From positions 1 through 62,280 of the forward strand of contig DASUHB010000015.1 of assembly GCA_036273715.1 (NCBI GenBank): DNA of 62,280 bases. The letters are read 5' to 3'. The translations under genes and the position numbers were made by a program. Shown here one piece after another: positions 52,100 through 62,270 of the stretch. How positions within the stretch are numbered: the first letter of the stretch is position 1; the number at the start of each line of letters is the position of its first letter. Under the pieces are notes generated by a model, which worked only from the letters and a program-made list of their open reading frames with translations, had not been told where the DNA came from and did not search any database. Source of the stretch: Gemmatimonadaceae bacterium (GTDB lineage Bacteria > Gemmatimonadota > Gemmatimonadetes > Gemmatimonadales > Gemmatimonadaceae).

Positions 52100-52909
52100 G
52101 TGACGCAACGATTCCCGTCCGATCGACTGTTCCTCATCGCCGGTCCCTGTGTCGTCGAGTCCGACGAACTGAATTTTCGCGTCGCCGACCACCTCGCGGC
52201 GCTGGCCGAGCGCGTGCCGGGCGGCATCATCTTCAAGGCGAGCTTCGACAAAGCCAATCGCTCGAATCGCGCGGCGCACCGGGGACCGGGACTCGACGAA
52301 GGCCTGACCGCGCTCGACCGCGTGAAGAGCCGCACGGGCCTGCCTGTCCTAACGGACGTCCACGAGCCCGACCAGTGCGCGACGGCCGCCGAGGTGGTGG
52401 ACGTCCTCCAGATACCGGCGTTCCTCTGTCGCCAGACGGACCTCCTCCTTGCCGCGGGGTCGACGGGCAAGCCCGTGAACATCAAGAAAGGGCAGTGGAT
52501 GCACCCGGAAGGAATGCGCGGCGCCGCCGAGAAGGTGCGTAAGGCCGGCGTTAGGCGGCCGGAGGTCGCGATCACCGAGCGCGGCACGTTCTTCGGCTAC
52601 GGCGATCTCGTGGTCGACATGCGTTCGTTCGCCCGCCTCACCGCCGCCTGCTCGGCGCCCGTGGTGTTCGATGCCACGCACAGCGTGCAGCAGCCGGGAA
52701 AAGGCGAAGGCGGCGCGAGCGGCGGCGTCCGCGAACACATTCCCGCGCTCGCGCGCGCGGCGGTGGCCGCCGGCGCCAACGGCGTGTTCATCGAGACGCA
52801 CCCCGATCCCGACAATGCGCCGAGCGACGGACCGAACATGCTGCCGTTGTCCGAGCTCGATGCGCTCGTGCGCCAGCTCATCGCCGTATGGGATACGTGC
52901 CGCCAGTGA
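52100..52909 (+). CDS. kdsA: 3-deoxy-8-phosphooctulonate synthase
   Basis: 269 residues; condenses arabinose-5-phosphate and phosphoenolpyruvate to Kdo-8-phosphate. Opens with FLIAGPCVVESDELN; FKASFDKANRSN, LTDVHEPDQC, GSTGKPVNIKKGQ and HSVQQPGKGEGGASGG are signatures. The cysteine in IAGPCVVES is present, but metal dependence cannot be decided by eye. GTG start six bases after pyrG; stop overlaps kdsC. Confidence 0.95.
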   Translation: MTQRFPSDRLFLIAGPCVVESDELNFRVADHLAALAERVPGGIIFKASFDKANRSNRAAHRGPGLDEGLTALDRVKSRTGLPVLTDVHEPDQCATAAEVVDVLQIPAFLCRQTDLLLAAGSTGKPVNIKKGQWMHPEGMRGAAEKVRKAGVRRPEVAITERGTFFGYGDLVVDMRSFARLTAACSAPVVFDATHSVQQPGKGEGGASGGVREHIPALARAAVAAGANGVFIETHPDPDNAPSDGPNMLPLSELDALVRQLIAVWDTCRQ

Positions 52910-53472
52910 TCGACCCGGCCCTCGCCCGACGCATCAAGCTCGTCGGTCTCGACGTGGACGGCGTCCTCACCGACGGCGGCATCTACCTCGGCGATGTGGC
53001 GGGCGCGGCCATGGAGTTCAAGCGCTACGACGTGCAGGACGGACTCGGCATCGAGCTGCTGCGCAACGTCGGGCTCAAGGTGGTGATCGTCACCGGGCGC
53101 GTCTCCGAGAGCGTGCGGCTGCGCGGCAAGGAGCTGCGCATGGATGACGTCGCGCAGGATGCGTTAGCACGCAAGCTTCCGGCGTTGCGCCGCGTGCTCG
53201 AGCGACACGGCGTCACGGCACAGGAGACCGCCTTCGTGGGCGACGACATTCCCGATTTGCCGATCCTGCGCGAGGTAGGGCTCCCCGTTGCCGTTGGCAA
53301 TGCCGTGCCGATCGTTCGCGAGATGTGCGCGCTGCAATTGGAGCGCGCCGGCGGACGCGGCGCCGTGCGCGAATTCGCCGAGGTGCTCTTGCGCGCGCGC
53401 GGCGACTGGGAGCGCGCGCTCGAACTCTACCTTGCGGCGCGCGGGGAAGTCACGCTCGAGACGACGCTCTGA
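52906..53472 (+). CDS. kdsC: Kdo-8-phosphate phosphatase KdsC
   Basis: 188 residues, HAD-superfamily phosphatase of the C0 (capless) type. Catalytic aspartates in GLDVDGVLTDGGIY, then VVIVTGRVSESV, and AFVGDDIPDLPILREVG carries the C-terminal metal acids. Start taken as GTG 52906, overlapping the kdsA stop as GTGA like many pairs here; an in-frame ATG at 52888 would overlap kdsA by 22 bases. Confidence 0.92.
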   Translation: MIDPALARRIKLVGLDVDGVLTDGGIYLGDVAGAAMEFKRYDVQDGLGIELLRNVGLKVVIVTGRVSESVRLRGKELRMDDVAQDALARKLPALRRVLERHGVTAQETAFVGDDIPDLPILREVGLPVAVGNAVPIVREMCALQLERAGGRGAVREFAEVLLRARGDWERALELYLAARGEVTLETTL

Positions 53473-53473
53473 G

Positions 53474-54430
53474 ATGGACATCGTCGACCGCGGACGCCGG
53501 GTCTTCCGCATGGAGCGAGAAGCGCTCGAGCAGATCGAGCAGGGCCTCGGCGCGCCGTTCGAGGCGGCGATCGAGCTCCTGGCGGCGTGCACGGGACGGG
53601 TGATTGTCGCCGGCGTCGGCAAATCGGGACTCATCGGACGCAAGATCGCGGCGACGCTCACGTCCACGGGTACGCCCGCCATGTTCCTGCACCCGGTCGA
53701 GAGCGTGCACGGGGATCTGGGCATCGTCGGGCCGTCCGACGTGGCCATCCTGCTCTCGAAGAGCGGCGCCACCGAGGAGCTGTTCCCGCTGCTGGAACAA
53801 CTTCGCCGGTTAGGCGTAAGCATCATCGCCATCGTCGGCGCGCACGACTCGCTGCTCGGCCGGCAGGCCGACGTGGTCCTCGACACCTGGGTTCGCGAGG
53901 AGGCATGCCCGCACGATCTCGCGCCCACCACCAGCACCACGGCTGCGCTCACGATGGGCGATGCGCTGGCCGTGACGCTGCTCGAACGCAAGGGATTCCG
54001 CCGCGAGGATTTCGCGCGGCTGCATCCAGGCGGGTCGCTGGGCAAGCGCTTGCTCACCCGGGTCTGCGATGTGATGGTGACGGATGCACTGCCGATGCTC
54101 AAACCGGGGTCGTCCATGCGGGAGGCCGTGGTCCTGCTGGCCAAGCGGCGCGGCACGGTCGCGGTGGTCGATGAGAGTCAGCGCGTGTTGGGCGTCGTGA
54201 CCGCCGGCGACCTCACACGGCTCATGGAGCGCGACGGAGACGTGTTTGCCGTGCTTGTCGATCACGTCATGAACGCACAGCCGAAAACTGCCCGCGCAGA
54301 CGAGCTGGGCAGTGCGGTCGTGTTCCGCATGGAGAAATTCGGCATCATGGCGATGCCCGTCCTCGACGGCGACGACCGCATGGTGGGAATGGTGCACCTG
54401 CACGATCTCATGCGCGCGGGCATCTCGTGA
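53474..54430 (+). CDS. kdsD: Arabinose-5-phosphate isomerase KdsD
   Basis: 318 residues; makes arabinose-5-phosphate for KdsA. SIS sugar-isomerase domain with VIVAGVGKSGLIGRKIA and LSKSGATEELFPLL, the HPVESVHGDLG segment, then TSTTAALTMGDALAV and HPGGSLGKRL; two CBS domains occupy ~200-318. Near-contiguous with kdsC upstream and lptC downstream, the same order as the E. coli kdsD-kdsC-lptC-lptA-lptB-rpoN region with the first two swapped. Confidence 0.95.
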   Translation: MDIVDRGRRVFRMEREALEQIEQGLGAPFEAAIELLAACTGRVIVAGVGKSGLIGRKIAATLTSTGTPAMFLHPVESVHGDLGIVGPSDVAILLSKSGATEELFPLLEQLRRLGVSIIAIVGAHDSLLGRQADVVLDTWVREEACPHDLAPTTSTTAALTMGDALAVTLLERKGFRREDFARLHPGGSLGKRLLTRVCDVMVTDALPMLKPGSSMREAVVLLAKRRGTVAVVDESQRVLGVVTAGDLTRLMERDGDVFAVLVDHVMNAQPKTARADELGSAVVFRMEKFGIMAMPVLDGDDRMVGMVHLHDLMRAGIS

Positions 54431-54987
54431 TGCGGCGCGGCTGGACCGTCGCGTTAGGCATCGTGGCCGTGGCCGCCGCGTGCTCCAACGGCACCGAGCC
54501 CAAGGTGACGTCGGCGAATCCGCTCGCCGATTCCGCCGATCAGGTGATGTTCGGCGTGTCGACCATGATCACCGACCAGGGATTGCTCCGCGCCAAGCTG
54601 CAGGCGGACACCGCGTACTTCTTCGACGGCAGCACGCGCATCGAAGCCCGCAACGAGAAGACGACGTTTTATACCGCCACGGGCGTCCAAAACGCGGTGC
54701 TCACATCGCTCGAAGGCACCTACAATTCGGCGCGCGGCACCATGCAGGCGCGCAAGAACGTCGTCGTCGTGACGACGGACAACAAGCGCCTCGAGACGTC
54801 GCTGCTCGACTACAATCAGCAGACGAATCTCATCAGCAGCGACAGCGCCTTCGTCCTCACGCAGCCGACGGGCGTCATGCGCGGCATCGGATTCACCTCG
54901 GATCCGAACATGACCAACCTGCACGTCAAGCGCGTGATTACGGGAGGCGGCACGTTCACGCTGCCGTCGAGCGGGACATCGCCGTGA
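54430..54987 (+). CDS. lptC: LPS export protein LptC, lipoprotein form
   Basis: 185 residues, beta-jellyroll bridge protein that receives LPS from the LptBFG transporter and passes it to LptA. The N-terminus is a lipoprotein signal (VALGIVAVAAACSNG) with a cysteine at residue ~19, rather than the single anchor helix typical of proteobacterial LptC. The rest is repetitive beta sequence, with EARNEKTTFYTATG and LEGTYNSARGTMQARKNVVV. Assignment rests on position between kdsD and lptA and on fold pattern. Overlaps both neighbours. Confidence 0.8.
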   Translation: MRRGWTVALGIVAVAAACSNGTEPKVTSANPLADSADQVMFGVSTMITDQGLLRAKLQADTAYFFDGSTRIEARNEKTTFYTATGVQNAVLTSLEGTYNSARGTMQARKNVVVVTTDNKRLETSLLDYNQQTNLISSDSAFVLTQPTGVMRGIGFTSDPNMTNLHVKRVITGGGTFTLPSSGTSP

Positions 54988-56411
54988 GCCCGATGCGTGC
55001 GTGCTGGATGATCGCGGTCGCGGCCGCCATCGGCGCGGCGCCGATCGCGGCGCAGCAATCGTCGCAGGCGCCCGCGCCGTCGGGCCAGTGCCAGCTCGTG
55101 TACGCGGCGCGCGATTCCGCGAGCCCGCCACGCGTCTCGGCCACGAAGTTGCCGAGCGGCCAGTATAACACGTTCCTGGGCGGCGGCGTGATCGCGCGGT
55201 GTCCGGCCCAGAATATGACGCTCATCTCCGACAGCGCCGAGAACTATGGCGACCAGAAGCTGCTCCACCTGATCGGCCACGTGCACTACACGGAGCCCCG
55301 CCTAACGGAAGACTCCGAGCTCGCCGACTATTACCAGACCGACGAACACCTCGTGGCCGACGGCAAGGTGCACGCGGTCCTGCCGAGCGGCACGACGCTG
55401 GACGGCCCGCACGTCGACTACTATCGCGTGGCGCCGAACATCCGCTCCGAGGCGAGGATGGTGGCCACCGGCCGGCCGACGATCACGATCATCGAGCGCG
55501 ATTCCACCGGGAAGCCCTCGCAGCCGATGACCGTCGTCGCCAATTCGGTCGACATGGAAGGCGACACGCTCACGTATGCCTCGATGCACGTCATCATCAC
55601 GCGCACCGATGTCATCGCCACCGGTGATTCGGCGGCAATGAACAGCGCCACCGAATTCGCGCGATTGATGAAGCACCCGGTGATCAAGGCCCGCGGCGAC
55701 CGGACGTTCACCCTCACCGGCGACCTCATCGATCTGTACGGTCGCAACAAGGCCATCGATCGCGTCGTCTCGCGCGGCAACGCCAAGAGCGTGAGCAAGG
55801 ATGCGACGCTCACCGGCGACACACTCGACTTTGCGATGGCGCAGGGCCGGCTCCAACGCGTGCACGCGTGGGGAAAGAGTCGCGCGCACGCCTTCAATCC
55901 AACCTACGACATGGTCGCCGACTCGCTCGACGTGCGGATGCCGGACCAACGGCTGCGCGAAATCCACGCGCTGCGCAACGCGTACGCGCAGAGCGCTCCG
56001 GACACCACGAAGATTCACACGAGCGAACACGATTGGTTGCGGGGCGATACCATCTACGCCTACTTCGACAGCTCGGCCAAAGCGCTCGCGGACACGTCGA
56101 CGCAACCGCAAATCGAGCGGCTCATCTCCTTCGGACATGCGCGATCGTTCTACCAGATCGCATCGAAGGACACGACGGCGATCGGCCCCTCGATCAATTA
56201 TGTGCGCGGCGATCGGATCCAGGTGGCGTTCGTGAATCGCGAAGTACAGACGGTCACGATCAAGGGACAGGCGACCGGCGTCTACCTCGATCCGGCGAAG
56301 CCGCCGCGCGACACGACGAAGAAGGGCGGCGCGGACACCGCCGCCGTCAAGTCGCCTAACCGGGCGCCGAAGGCGAAGGCGGACACGGCACGGGGAGGGG
56401 CGTTCCGATGA
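54984..56411 (+). CDS. lptA: OstA/LptA-family LPS transport protein
   Basis: 475 residues with a signal peptide ([15 protein letters not shown]). Contains repeated jellyroll strands in which segments such as [42 protein letters not shown] and [22 protein letters not shown] have the OstA-N pattern. At two to three times the length of proteobacterial LptA it may contain several OstA-like units and span more of the periplasm. Ends in a Lys/Ala/Pro-rich tail. GTG at 54984 overlaps lptC; ATG at 54993 is an alternative. Confidence 0.78.
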   Translation: MSPMRACWMIAVAAAIGAAPIAAQQSSQAPAPSGQCQLVYAARDSASPPRVSATKLPSGQYNTFLGGGVIARCPAQNMTLISDSAENYGDQKLLHLIGHVHYTEPRLTEDSELADYYQTDEHLVADGKVHAVLPSGTTLDGPHVDYYRVAPNIRSEARMVATGRPTITIIERDSTGKPSQPMTVVANSVDMEGDTLTYASMHVIITRTDVIATGDSAAMNSATEFARLMKHPVIKARGDRTFTLTGDLIDLYGRNKAIDRVVSRGNAKSVSKDATLTGDTLDFAMAQGRLQRVHAWGKSRAHAFNPTYDMVADSLDVRMPDQRLREIHALRNAYAQSAPDTTKIHTSEHDWLRGDTIYAYFDSSAKALADTSTQPQIERLISFGHARSFYQIASKDTTAIGPSINYVRGDRIQVAFVNREVQTVTIKGQATGVYLDPAKPPRDTTKKGGADTAAVKSPNRAPKAKADTARGGAFR

Positions 56412-57655
56412 GCGATTCGATGCATCTCCCCGAAGAGGTCGAGCGGTTCATCGAAGAAAAATCGCGCGGCGATCGTTCGGTGGCGCTCGCGATGAAAGCG
56501 CTGGTCACCGCGGCACGCGACACCGGCGAAGCGTCGTTCAACGACGTGGCCATTCAGTATCGCGACGTCCATCTCGCGATGGTCCGCGAGGCGGGCGGTG
56601 ACGCGGATCACGAAGCCGGCCGCCTGAGCCTCGACGAGGTTCGGAGCCATCTGGCGAAAACCGTCTTGCCGCGGCTGGTGAACGAAGGGCTCATCATGCT
56701 GCCGCCGGCCGGGCTCACGTCGCCCGACGCGTTGATCCGCATCGTCGATCGCTACTGGCGCGCCCTCGAGCCGTTCCGGGCGGAGATCAAAGCATCGCAG
56801 GTCGGACCGATGCTTCGCCACATCGACGAGCAGGCCGCGCTCCGGCGCACCGGGGCCCACATCGCCGTCGCGCCGCAGCCGTCGACGAGCGTCCTCGAAG
56901 CCATCGGACTCGTCAAATCGTATCGCCGCCGGAAGGTTGTGAACGACGTGGCCTTACGCTTGCAACAGGGGGAGATCGTTGGTCTCCTAGGCCCGAACGG
57001 AGCAGGGAAGACCACCACGTTCTACATGATCGTCGGCCTCATCGCGCCGCAAGAGGGTCGCATCCTCCTCGACGGTGTCGACATCACGGAAATGCCCATG
57101 TTCAAGCGCGCGCGACAGGGCATCGGATACCTTTCTCAGGAGCCGTCCGTATTCCGCAAGCTCACGGTCGAAGAAAACATTCTCGCCATACTCGAGACGC
57201 TCAAGCTGACACCCGAAGAGCGGCATCGCCGGCTCGAAGAGTTGCTGGACGAGCTGGGCATCAAACGCTTGCGGGGCAACAAGGCGTATTCGTTGTCGGG
57301 CGGTGAGCGACGGCGCCTCGAGATCACGCGCGCGTTGGTCACGCAGCCCAAATTCATGATGCTCGATGAGCCGTTCGCGGGAGTCGATCCCATCGCCGTG
57401 CACGATATTCAATCGATCGTTGCCGGGTTACGCCAGCGACACATTGGAGTCCTCATCAGCGACCACAATGTGGAGCAGACACTGGACATCGTGGACCGCG
57501 CATACATCATGTTCGATGGGCAAGTGAAGGTGTCGGGGAGCGTGCAAGAACTGGTGTTCGATGACGAAGTGGCGCGCATCTATCTCGGGCCCACGCTCAC
57601 GGCTCGCCTGCGCTCGCGTTTCGCGTTGCGGCACGATAGCGTCGAGGTGTCATGA
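56408..57655 (+). CDS. lptB: LptB ATPase with a large N-terminal extension
   Basis: 415 residues. From about residue 161 it is a standard LptB ABC ATPase: Walker [10 protein letters not shown] (195-203), Q-loop [11 protein letters not shown], signature [12 protein letters not shown], Walker [14 protein letters not shown], and H-loop [11 protein letters not shown]. It drives LPS extraction with LptF/LptG, not in this window. The first ~160 residues are a separate helical acidic domain ([34 protein letters not shown]) not found in usual 240-residue LptB. The ATG overlaps the lptA stop and no stop or strong internal start separates the parts. Confidence 0.9.
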   Translation: MSDSMHLPEEVERFIEEKSRGDRSVALAMKALVTAARDTGEASFNDVAIQYRDVHLAMVREAGGDADHEAGRLSLDEVRSHLAKTVLPRLVNEGLIMLPPAGLTSPDALIRIVDRYWRALEPFRAEIKASQVGPMLRHIDEQAALRRTGAHIAVAPQPSTSVLEAIGLVKSYRRRKVVNDVALRLQQGEIVGLLGPNGAGKTTTFYMIVGLIAPQEGRILLDGVDITEMPMFKRARQGIGYLSQEPSVFRKLTVEENILAILETLKLTPEERHRRLEELLDELGIKRLRGNKAYSLSGGERRRLEITRALVTQPKFMMLDEPFAGVDPIAVHDIQSIVAGLRQRHIGVLISDHNVEQTLDIVDRAYIMFDGQVKVSGSVQELVFDDEVARIYLGPTLTARLRSRFALRHDSVEVS

Positions 57656-59109
57656 AGACCGGCATGCATCAGACCACGCAGCTCCGTCAGGAGCTGAAGA
57701 TCAATCCACGCCTCTATCAGGCGATGGATCTGTTGTACATGCCGCTGCTCGATCTCCAGCAACACCTCAAGCAGGAGCTCCTCAACAACCCGTTCCTCGA
57801 GATGGTGGAGCCCGAGGAGGAAGAAGAAGAGGAGACGGCGTCCGAGACCGAAACCCCCGCCGAAGAAAAGAAAGACGCCGATGAAATCGACTGGGAAGAA
57901 ATTCTCCTCAATGGCTTCGACACGGGCGGCCAGCCGGAAGAGCGCGAGGAGAAGGAGTACTTCGAGCCGGTCACCGTCGACAGCCGAGATTTAGGCGACC
58001 ACCTGCGCGACCAGGTCACGCTGCTCGATCTCACGCCCAGGCAGATGCTGCTGGCCGACGAAGTGATCGGCAACATCAACGAAGACGGCTATCTCGCGTG
58101 CTCCGTCGCGGACATTCGCGCGGGCGTGAACGAGGTGCTCGAGAACCACGCCGCCGAATCCGATCGCGATCCGGACGACGTGCCGAGCTACACCGATCAA
58201 GAAGTCGAAGAAATGCTCGGCGTGATTCAAAGCCTGGATCCGCCGGGCGTCGGCGCGCGCGACCTGCGCGAATGCCTCTTGCTGCAATTGCGCGAGGCGG
58301 GGCTCGAGCAGTCAGTGCCGTACCGGCTCGTCCGCGACTCCTTCGACGAGTTGATTAATCACCGGTGGAGCGAGATCTCCAAGCGCTTCGGCATCAGCCA
58401 GGCCGACGTGCAGAAAGCCGCCGACGAAATCGCGAAGCTCGATCCCAAGCCGGGGCTCGTGTACAGCGACTCGGGTGACAACTACATCATCCCGGATCTG
58501 GTGGTCGACAAGATCGACGGGCAATATCACGTGTTCCTGAACGACGCGAATCTCCCGCGTCTCAAGCTCAGTAAGGCGTATCAGGAAATCGCCCGCGACA
58601 AGAAGAAGTTCGACGGCGAGAACAAGGAATTCATCTCCAACAAGCTCAACTCCGCCAACTGGATGATTCAGGCCATCGAGCAGCGGCGGCAGACGATGCT
58701 CAAGGTGATGAACTTCATCGTCGACCGGCAGCGCGACTTCTTCGAGAAGGGCGTGCAGTACCTCAAGCCGCTCACGCTGCGCGAAGTGGCGGAAGTGATC
58801 AACATGCACGAGTCCACCGTGAGCCGGGTGACCAACGAGAAGTTCGTGCAGACGCCGCGCGGCGTGCTGCCGCTCAAGTACTTCTTCTCGTCGGGCCTGT
58901 CGACCACGGGCGGCGAAGACGTCTCGGCGCGCGGCATCAAGGCGCAGATCGAGAAGCTGGTGTCGGACGAGGACCCCAAGCGGCCGCTCACCGACCAGGC
59001 GATCGTGAACATCCTCAAGGAGAGCGGCGTCCAGATCGCCCGGCGCACCGTGGCCAAGTACCGCGATCAGTTAGGCGTGCTCTCGGCCCGGATGCGCAAG
59101 CGCGTATGA
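57652..59109 (+). CDS. rpoN: RNA polymerase sigma-54 factor
   Basis: 485 residues. Region I is Gln/Leu-rich ([21 protein letters not shown]), followed by an acidic linker, the core-binding domain, an HTH-like segment ([22 protein letters not shown]) and the RpoN box [14 protein letters not shown] at the C-terminus. Recognises -24/-12 promoters and needs enhancer-binding ATPases, none of which are in the window. Its place after lptB is the same as in E. coli. ATG overlaps the lptB stop. Confidence 0.95.
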   Translation: MKTGMHQTTQLRQELKINPRLYQAMDLLYMPLLDLQQHLKQELLNNPFLEMVEPEEEEEEETASETETPAEEKKDADEIDWEEILLNGFDTGGQPEEREEKEYFEPVTVDSRDLGDHLRDQVTLLDLTPRQMLLADEVIGNINEDGYLACSVADIRAGVNEVLENHAAESDRDPDDVPSYTDQEVEEMLGVIQSLDPPGVGARDLRECLLLQLREAGLEQSVPYRLVRDSFDELINHRWSEISKRFGISQADVQKAADEIAKLDPKPGLVYSDSGDNYIIPDLVVDKIDGQYHVFLNDANLPRLKLSKAYQEIARDKKKFDGENKEFISNKLNSANWMIQAIEQRRQTMLKVMNFIVDRQRDFFEKGVQYLKPLTLREVAEVINMHESTVSRVTNEKFVQTPRGVLPLKYFFSSGLSTTGGEDVSARGIKAQIEKLVSDEDPKRPLTDQAIVNILKESGVQIARRTVAKYRDQLGVLSARMRKRV

Positions 59110-59136
59110 GCGCTGCCCTCGCGGGGCGGAGGCGTC

Positions 59137-60144
59137 GTGCCTAACGCTCCGGCCGCCATGTCGGTCCTCGATCGCCCGTACGCGCTGCCCGAGCGGCCGG
59201 TGGACGTGTCCGTGCTCGTGCCCGCCAAGGACGAAGCCGAGAATCTGCCCCTGTTCATGGAGCAGGCCGCGGCCGCGTTCGCAACGGCGCCGGCGTCGTT
59301 CGAGGTCGTGGTCGTGGACGACGGCTCGATCGATGCGACCTGGCCGGTGCTCGAAGAGCTCGCCACGCGCTATCCGTTCCTGCGCATCGCGCGCCACCGC
59401 CGGCGGCGCGGCATTGCCGACGCGTTGCGCACCGGATACCTCGAGGCGCAGGGCCGCGTGATGGTGTTCTATCCCGCGGATCTGCAGTACAAGCCCGAGG
59501 ACATCCCGCGCCTCGTCGCGCCGATCCTCGCCGGCGACGCCGACATGGTGACGGGCTACAAACAGGGCAAGTACGAGAAGGCGTTCGTCTCGCGCATCTA
59601 CAATGGGCTGAGCCGCGCGCTGTTCGACCTCCCGGTGCGCGATCTCAATTCGGTGAAAGCCTACCGCCGCGAAGTGATGGACGCGATTCCCGTTAGGCCG
59701 GACTGGCACCGCTACATGATCGCGATCGCCGCCGCGCAGGGCTTCACGGTCACGGAAGTGCCGGTGCCGCTCTACCCGCGCCACGCCGGACGCTCCAAGT
59801 TCGGCATCGCGCGCATCCCCGTGGGCGTCCTGGACATGCTCGCGGTGTGGTTCGAGCTGCGCTTCGGACAGAAGCCGCTGCTGCTGTTCGGCATGGTGGG
59901 CGCGGCGCTCTTCATCATCGGGGTGCTGGCCGGCATCGTCGCCCTGGCCATGCTCGCCCTCCGCGACGTGGGCGTGCGTGCGGTGTGGACGGTGATCCAG
60001 ACCTGCCTCATTCTCGGCTCGATCTTCTTCGCCGCCGGCTTGTTAGGCGAGCAGATCGCCGGCCAGCGCGCGGAGCTGCGCGAGCTTCAACGCCGCGTGG
60101 ACGAGGCGCGCGGCGGCGCCGACGACCACGTCGAGCGAGGTTAG
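59137..60144 (+). CDS. Family 2 glycosyltransferase, polyprenyl-phosphate type
   Basis: 335 residues. GT-A core: VSVLVPAKDEAENLP, VVVVDDGSIDATW, YPADLQYKPEDIPRL (the DxD-like acid pair), and FDLPVRDLNSVKAYRREV. Two hydrophobic helices follow (about 255-280 and 290-315), as in DPM1/GtrB enzymes that load sugar onto undecaprenyl phosphate. GTG at 59137 is preceded by GGAGG; ATG at 59158 lacks a site. The stop TAG is in a GTTAGGC. Confidence 0.82.
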   Translation: MPNAPAAMSVLDRPYALPERPVDVSVLVPAKDEAENLPLFMEQAAAAFATAPASFEVVVVDDGSIDATWPVLEELATRYPFLRIARHRRRRGIADALRTGYLEAQGRVMVFYPADLQYKPEDIPRLVAPILAGDADMVTGYKQGKYEKAFVSRIYNGLSRALFDLPVRDLNSVKAYRREVMDAIPVRPDWHRYMIAIAAAQGFTVTEVPVPLYPRHAGRSKFGIARIPVGVLDMLAVWFELRFGQKPLLLFGMVGAALFIIGVLAGIVALAMLALRDVGVRAVWTVIQTCLILGSIFFAAGLLGEQIAGQRAELRELQRRVDEARGGADDHVERG

Positions 60145-60148
60145 GCAC

Positions 60149-61318
60149 GTGCGCGTGCTCTTTCTCGCCCACTCGTTCCCGCGCACCGCGGGCGATGCGG
60201 CGGGGTCGTTCCTCTTGCGCCTCGCCCAGGCCCTCGAGGCCGAAGGCATCACCGTGCAGGTCGTCGCGCCGGCGGCGCCGGGCCTGGCCGACGCCGAACA
60301 GTTCGACGGCGTCGGCGTCGACCGGTTCCGGTATGCACCGCGCCGCTTCGAGCGCCTCGCCTATACCGGCACCATGGCGCAGGACGTGCGCGATTCCTGG
60401 AGCGCACGGCTCACCATGCTCAGCTTCCTCGGCTCGGAATTCGTGAGCGCGGTCCGATCCGGCCGCCGCTTCCAGCCGGACCTCGTGCACGCGCACTGGT
60501 GGTTCCCCGGCGGACTCGTCGGCACGTGGGTAGCATCGATGGCCGGCGTGCCGCTCATCACCACGCTGCACGGCAGCGACGTGCGCCTCGCACGCACCGT
60601 CGTCGGCGCCCGCCCGGTGTTCCGCCACGTCCTGCGGCACTCGGCGGCCGTGACCGCCGTGTCCAACTGGCTGGCGGGCGAAGCCGGCGCCGTCCTGCCG
60701 AACTTGAAGCCGGTCGTCGCGCCGATGCCCGTCGATACGACGCTCTTCGCGCCGGGCAGCGAACGCTCCACCGATCGGCTGTTGTTCGTTGGGCGCCTCA
60801 ACGCGCAGAAGGGCGTGTCCACCCTCATCGATGCGCTGCCAGCGATACAGCAGCCCTACACCGTGGACATCATCGGCGACGGCCCCGACCGCACGTCGCT
60901 CGAAGCGCACGCGAGAGAGCTGCACGTGGCGGATCGCATCCGGTGGCACGGCGCGCTTCCGCACGACGCGCTGCCGCCGTTCTATCAGCGCGCCGCCGCC
61001 CTGGTCGTGCCGTCGATCGACGAAGGGCTGGGCCTCGTGGCCGTCGAGGGGCAGATCTGCGCCACACCGGTCATCGCCGCCAACTCCGGCGGGCTCGGCG
61101 ACATCGTGCGCAATGGCCAGACGGGCGTGCTCGTGCCGCCCCTGGATGCGCCCGCCCTCGCGAGCGCCATCGACGACATACTCGCGAATCCGGATCGTGC
61201 ACACGAGCTCGGCGCTGCCGGCCGCGTGCACGCGCTCGCGTCGTTCGCGCCGGAATCGGCGGCGCGCCGCTACGCCATGCTCTATCGCTCCACGCTTGAG
61301 CACGCCAAGAAATCGTAG
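60149..61318 (+). CDS. Family 4 glycosyltransferase
   Basis: 389 residues, GT-B fold. N-terminal VLFLAHSFPRTAGDAAGSFLLRLAQALEAEG binds acceptor; HAHWWFPGGLVG and TTLHGSDVRLART follow. The C-terminal donor-site has LLFVGRLNAQKGVSTLIDALP and the E-x7-E motif in SIDEGLGLVAVEGQICATPV. Likely makes a cell-surface glycan; sugar specificity cannot be read. Begins four bases after the GT2 gene and overlaps the membrane-protein gene. Confidence 0.85.
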   Translation: MRVLFLAHSFPRTAGDAAGSFLLRLAQALEAEGITVQVVAPAAPGLADAEQFDGVGVDRFRYAPRRFERLAYTGTMAQDVRDSWSARLTMLSFLGSEFVSAVRSGRRFQPDLVHAHWWFPGGLVGTWVASMAGVPLITTLHGSDVRLARTVVGARPVFRHVLRHSAAVTAVSNWLAGEAGAVLPNLKPVVAPMPVDTTLFAPGSERSTDRLLFVGRLNAQKGVSTLIDALPAIQQPYTVDIIGDGPDRTSLEAHARELHVADRIRWHGALPHDALPPFYQRAAALVVPSIDEGLGLVAVEGQICATPVIAANSGGLGDIVRNGQTGVLVPPLDAPALASAIDDILANPDRAHELGAAGRVHALASFAPESAARRYAMLYRSTLEHAKKS

Positions 61319-62270
61319 GCTGCTGTTCTGGGCCAAGATCGTATTCGCCATCGCCGTCGTCGTGGCCGTGGCGTACGCACTCGTGCGCGAGTGGCAGCCC
61401 GTCACCGCCGCCATGCACGAGGCCCGCCCACGATGGGGCGTGCTCGCGCTCTCGGGCGCGATCGTGCTCGCGAACTACGCACTGCTCATCGAAGCCTGGC
61501 GCGTCGTGCTCGCCGGCTGGGAAGGGGAGCGGCGGGGCGCTGACGCGCCCCGGCTCGGCTTCTGGGAAAGCGCGCGCATCTGGAGCGTCTCCAACCTCGG
61601 CCGCTACATCCCCGGGAAAGTCTGGCAGATGGGCTCGATGGCCGTCATGGCTCAGGAGCGCGGCGTTTCCGGCATCACGGCCGCTGGCGCCGCGGTCATC
61701 GTGACGCTCATCAACACCGTGGCGGGTTTCGTGGTGCTCGCGCTCACCGGCGCCGGCGCACTGCACGTGCCTGCGTTGGGCATCGCGGTGATCGCGCTCC
61801 TGGGCATCGGCTTGCTGCTCGCACCGCAGCTCATTCCATGGTTGGGCAGAATGGCCGGGCGCATCCTGCGCCGCCCGATCGTGCTCGGCCGAATCCCGCA
61901 CACGGCCATCTGGATCGCCGCACTCATCTCCGCGGCATCGTGGGTTGTATACGGGGTGGCGTTTCTGGTGATGGCCGTGGGGGTGCTCGGCGGTGCGACT
62001 GGCGCCGTCGGCACCTACATCGCAGTTTTCACGGCCTCCTATCTCGCCGGGTTTTTGGCGCTCATCGCGCCGGGTGGGGTCGGCGTACGGGAGATCGTGA
62101 TGTTCGCCGGATTGCAGCGCGCCGGCTTCACCGGCGGCCAGGCGACACTGCTCGTCGTGTCGTCGCGCGTGTGGCTCACGATTCTCGAGATCGTCCCCGC
62201 AGTTCTTTTTCTGGCGCGCCAGTGGATGCGCCCGAGACGTTCCGATGGCCCAATCGAAAGCACGAGATAG
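61296..62270 (+). CDS. YbhN/AglD-type (LPG synthase TM-like) membrane protein
   Basis: 324 residues, about eight hydrophobic helices. UPF0104 signatures: IWSVSNLGRYIPGKVWQMG after the first helices, and LIAPGGVGVREIVMFAGLQ near the C-terminus. Related domains sit in lysylphosphatidylglycerol synthases as flippase-like parts; beside two glycosyltransferases it may move or modify a lipid-linked sugar. Start taken as TTG 61296, overlapping the previous gene by 23 bases; no later start precedes helix 1. Confidence 0.78.
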   Translation: MSTPRNRRLLFWAKIVFAIAVVVAVAYALVREWQPVTAAMHEARPRWGVLALSGAIVLANYALLIEAWRVVLAGWEGERRGADAPRLGFWESARIWSVSNLGRYIPGKVWQMGSMAVMAQERGVSGITAAGAAVIVTLINTVAGFVVLALTGAGALHVPALGIAVIALLGIGLLLAPQLIPWLGRMAGRILRRPIVLGRIPHTAIWIAALISAASWVVYGVAFLVMAVGVLGGATGAVGTYIAVFTASYLAGFLALIAPGGVGVREIVMFAGLQRAGFTGGQATLLVVSSRVWLTILEIVPAVLFLARQWMRPRRSDGPIESTR

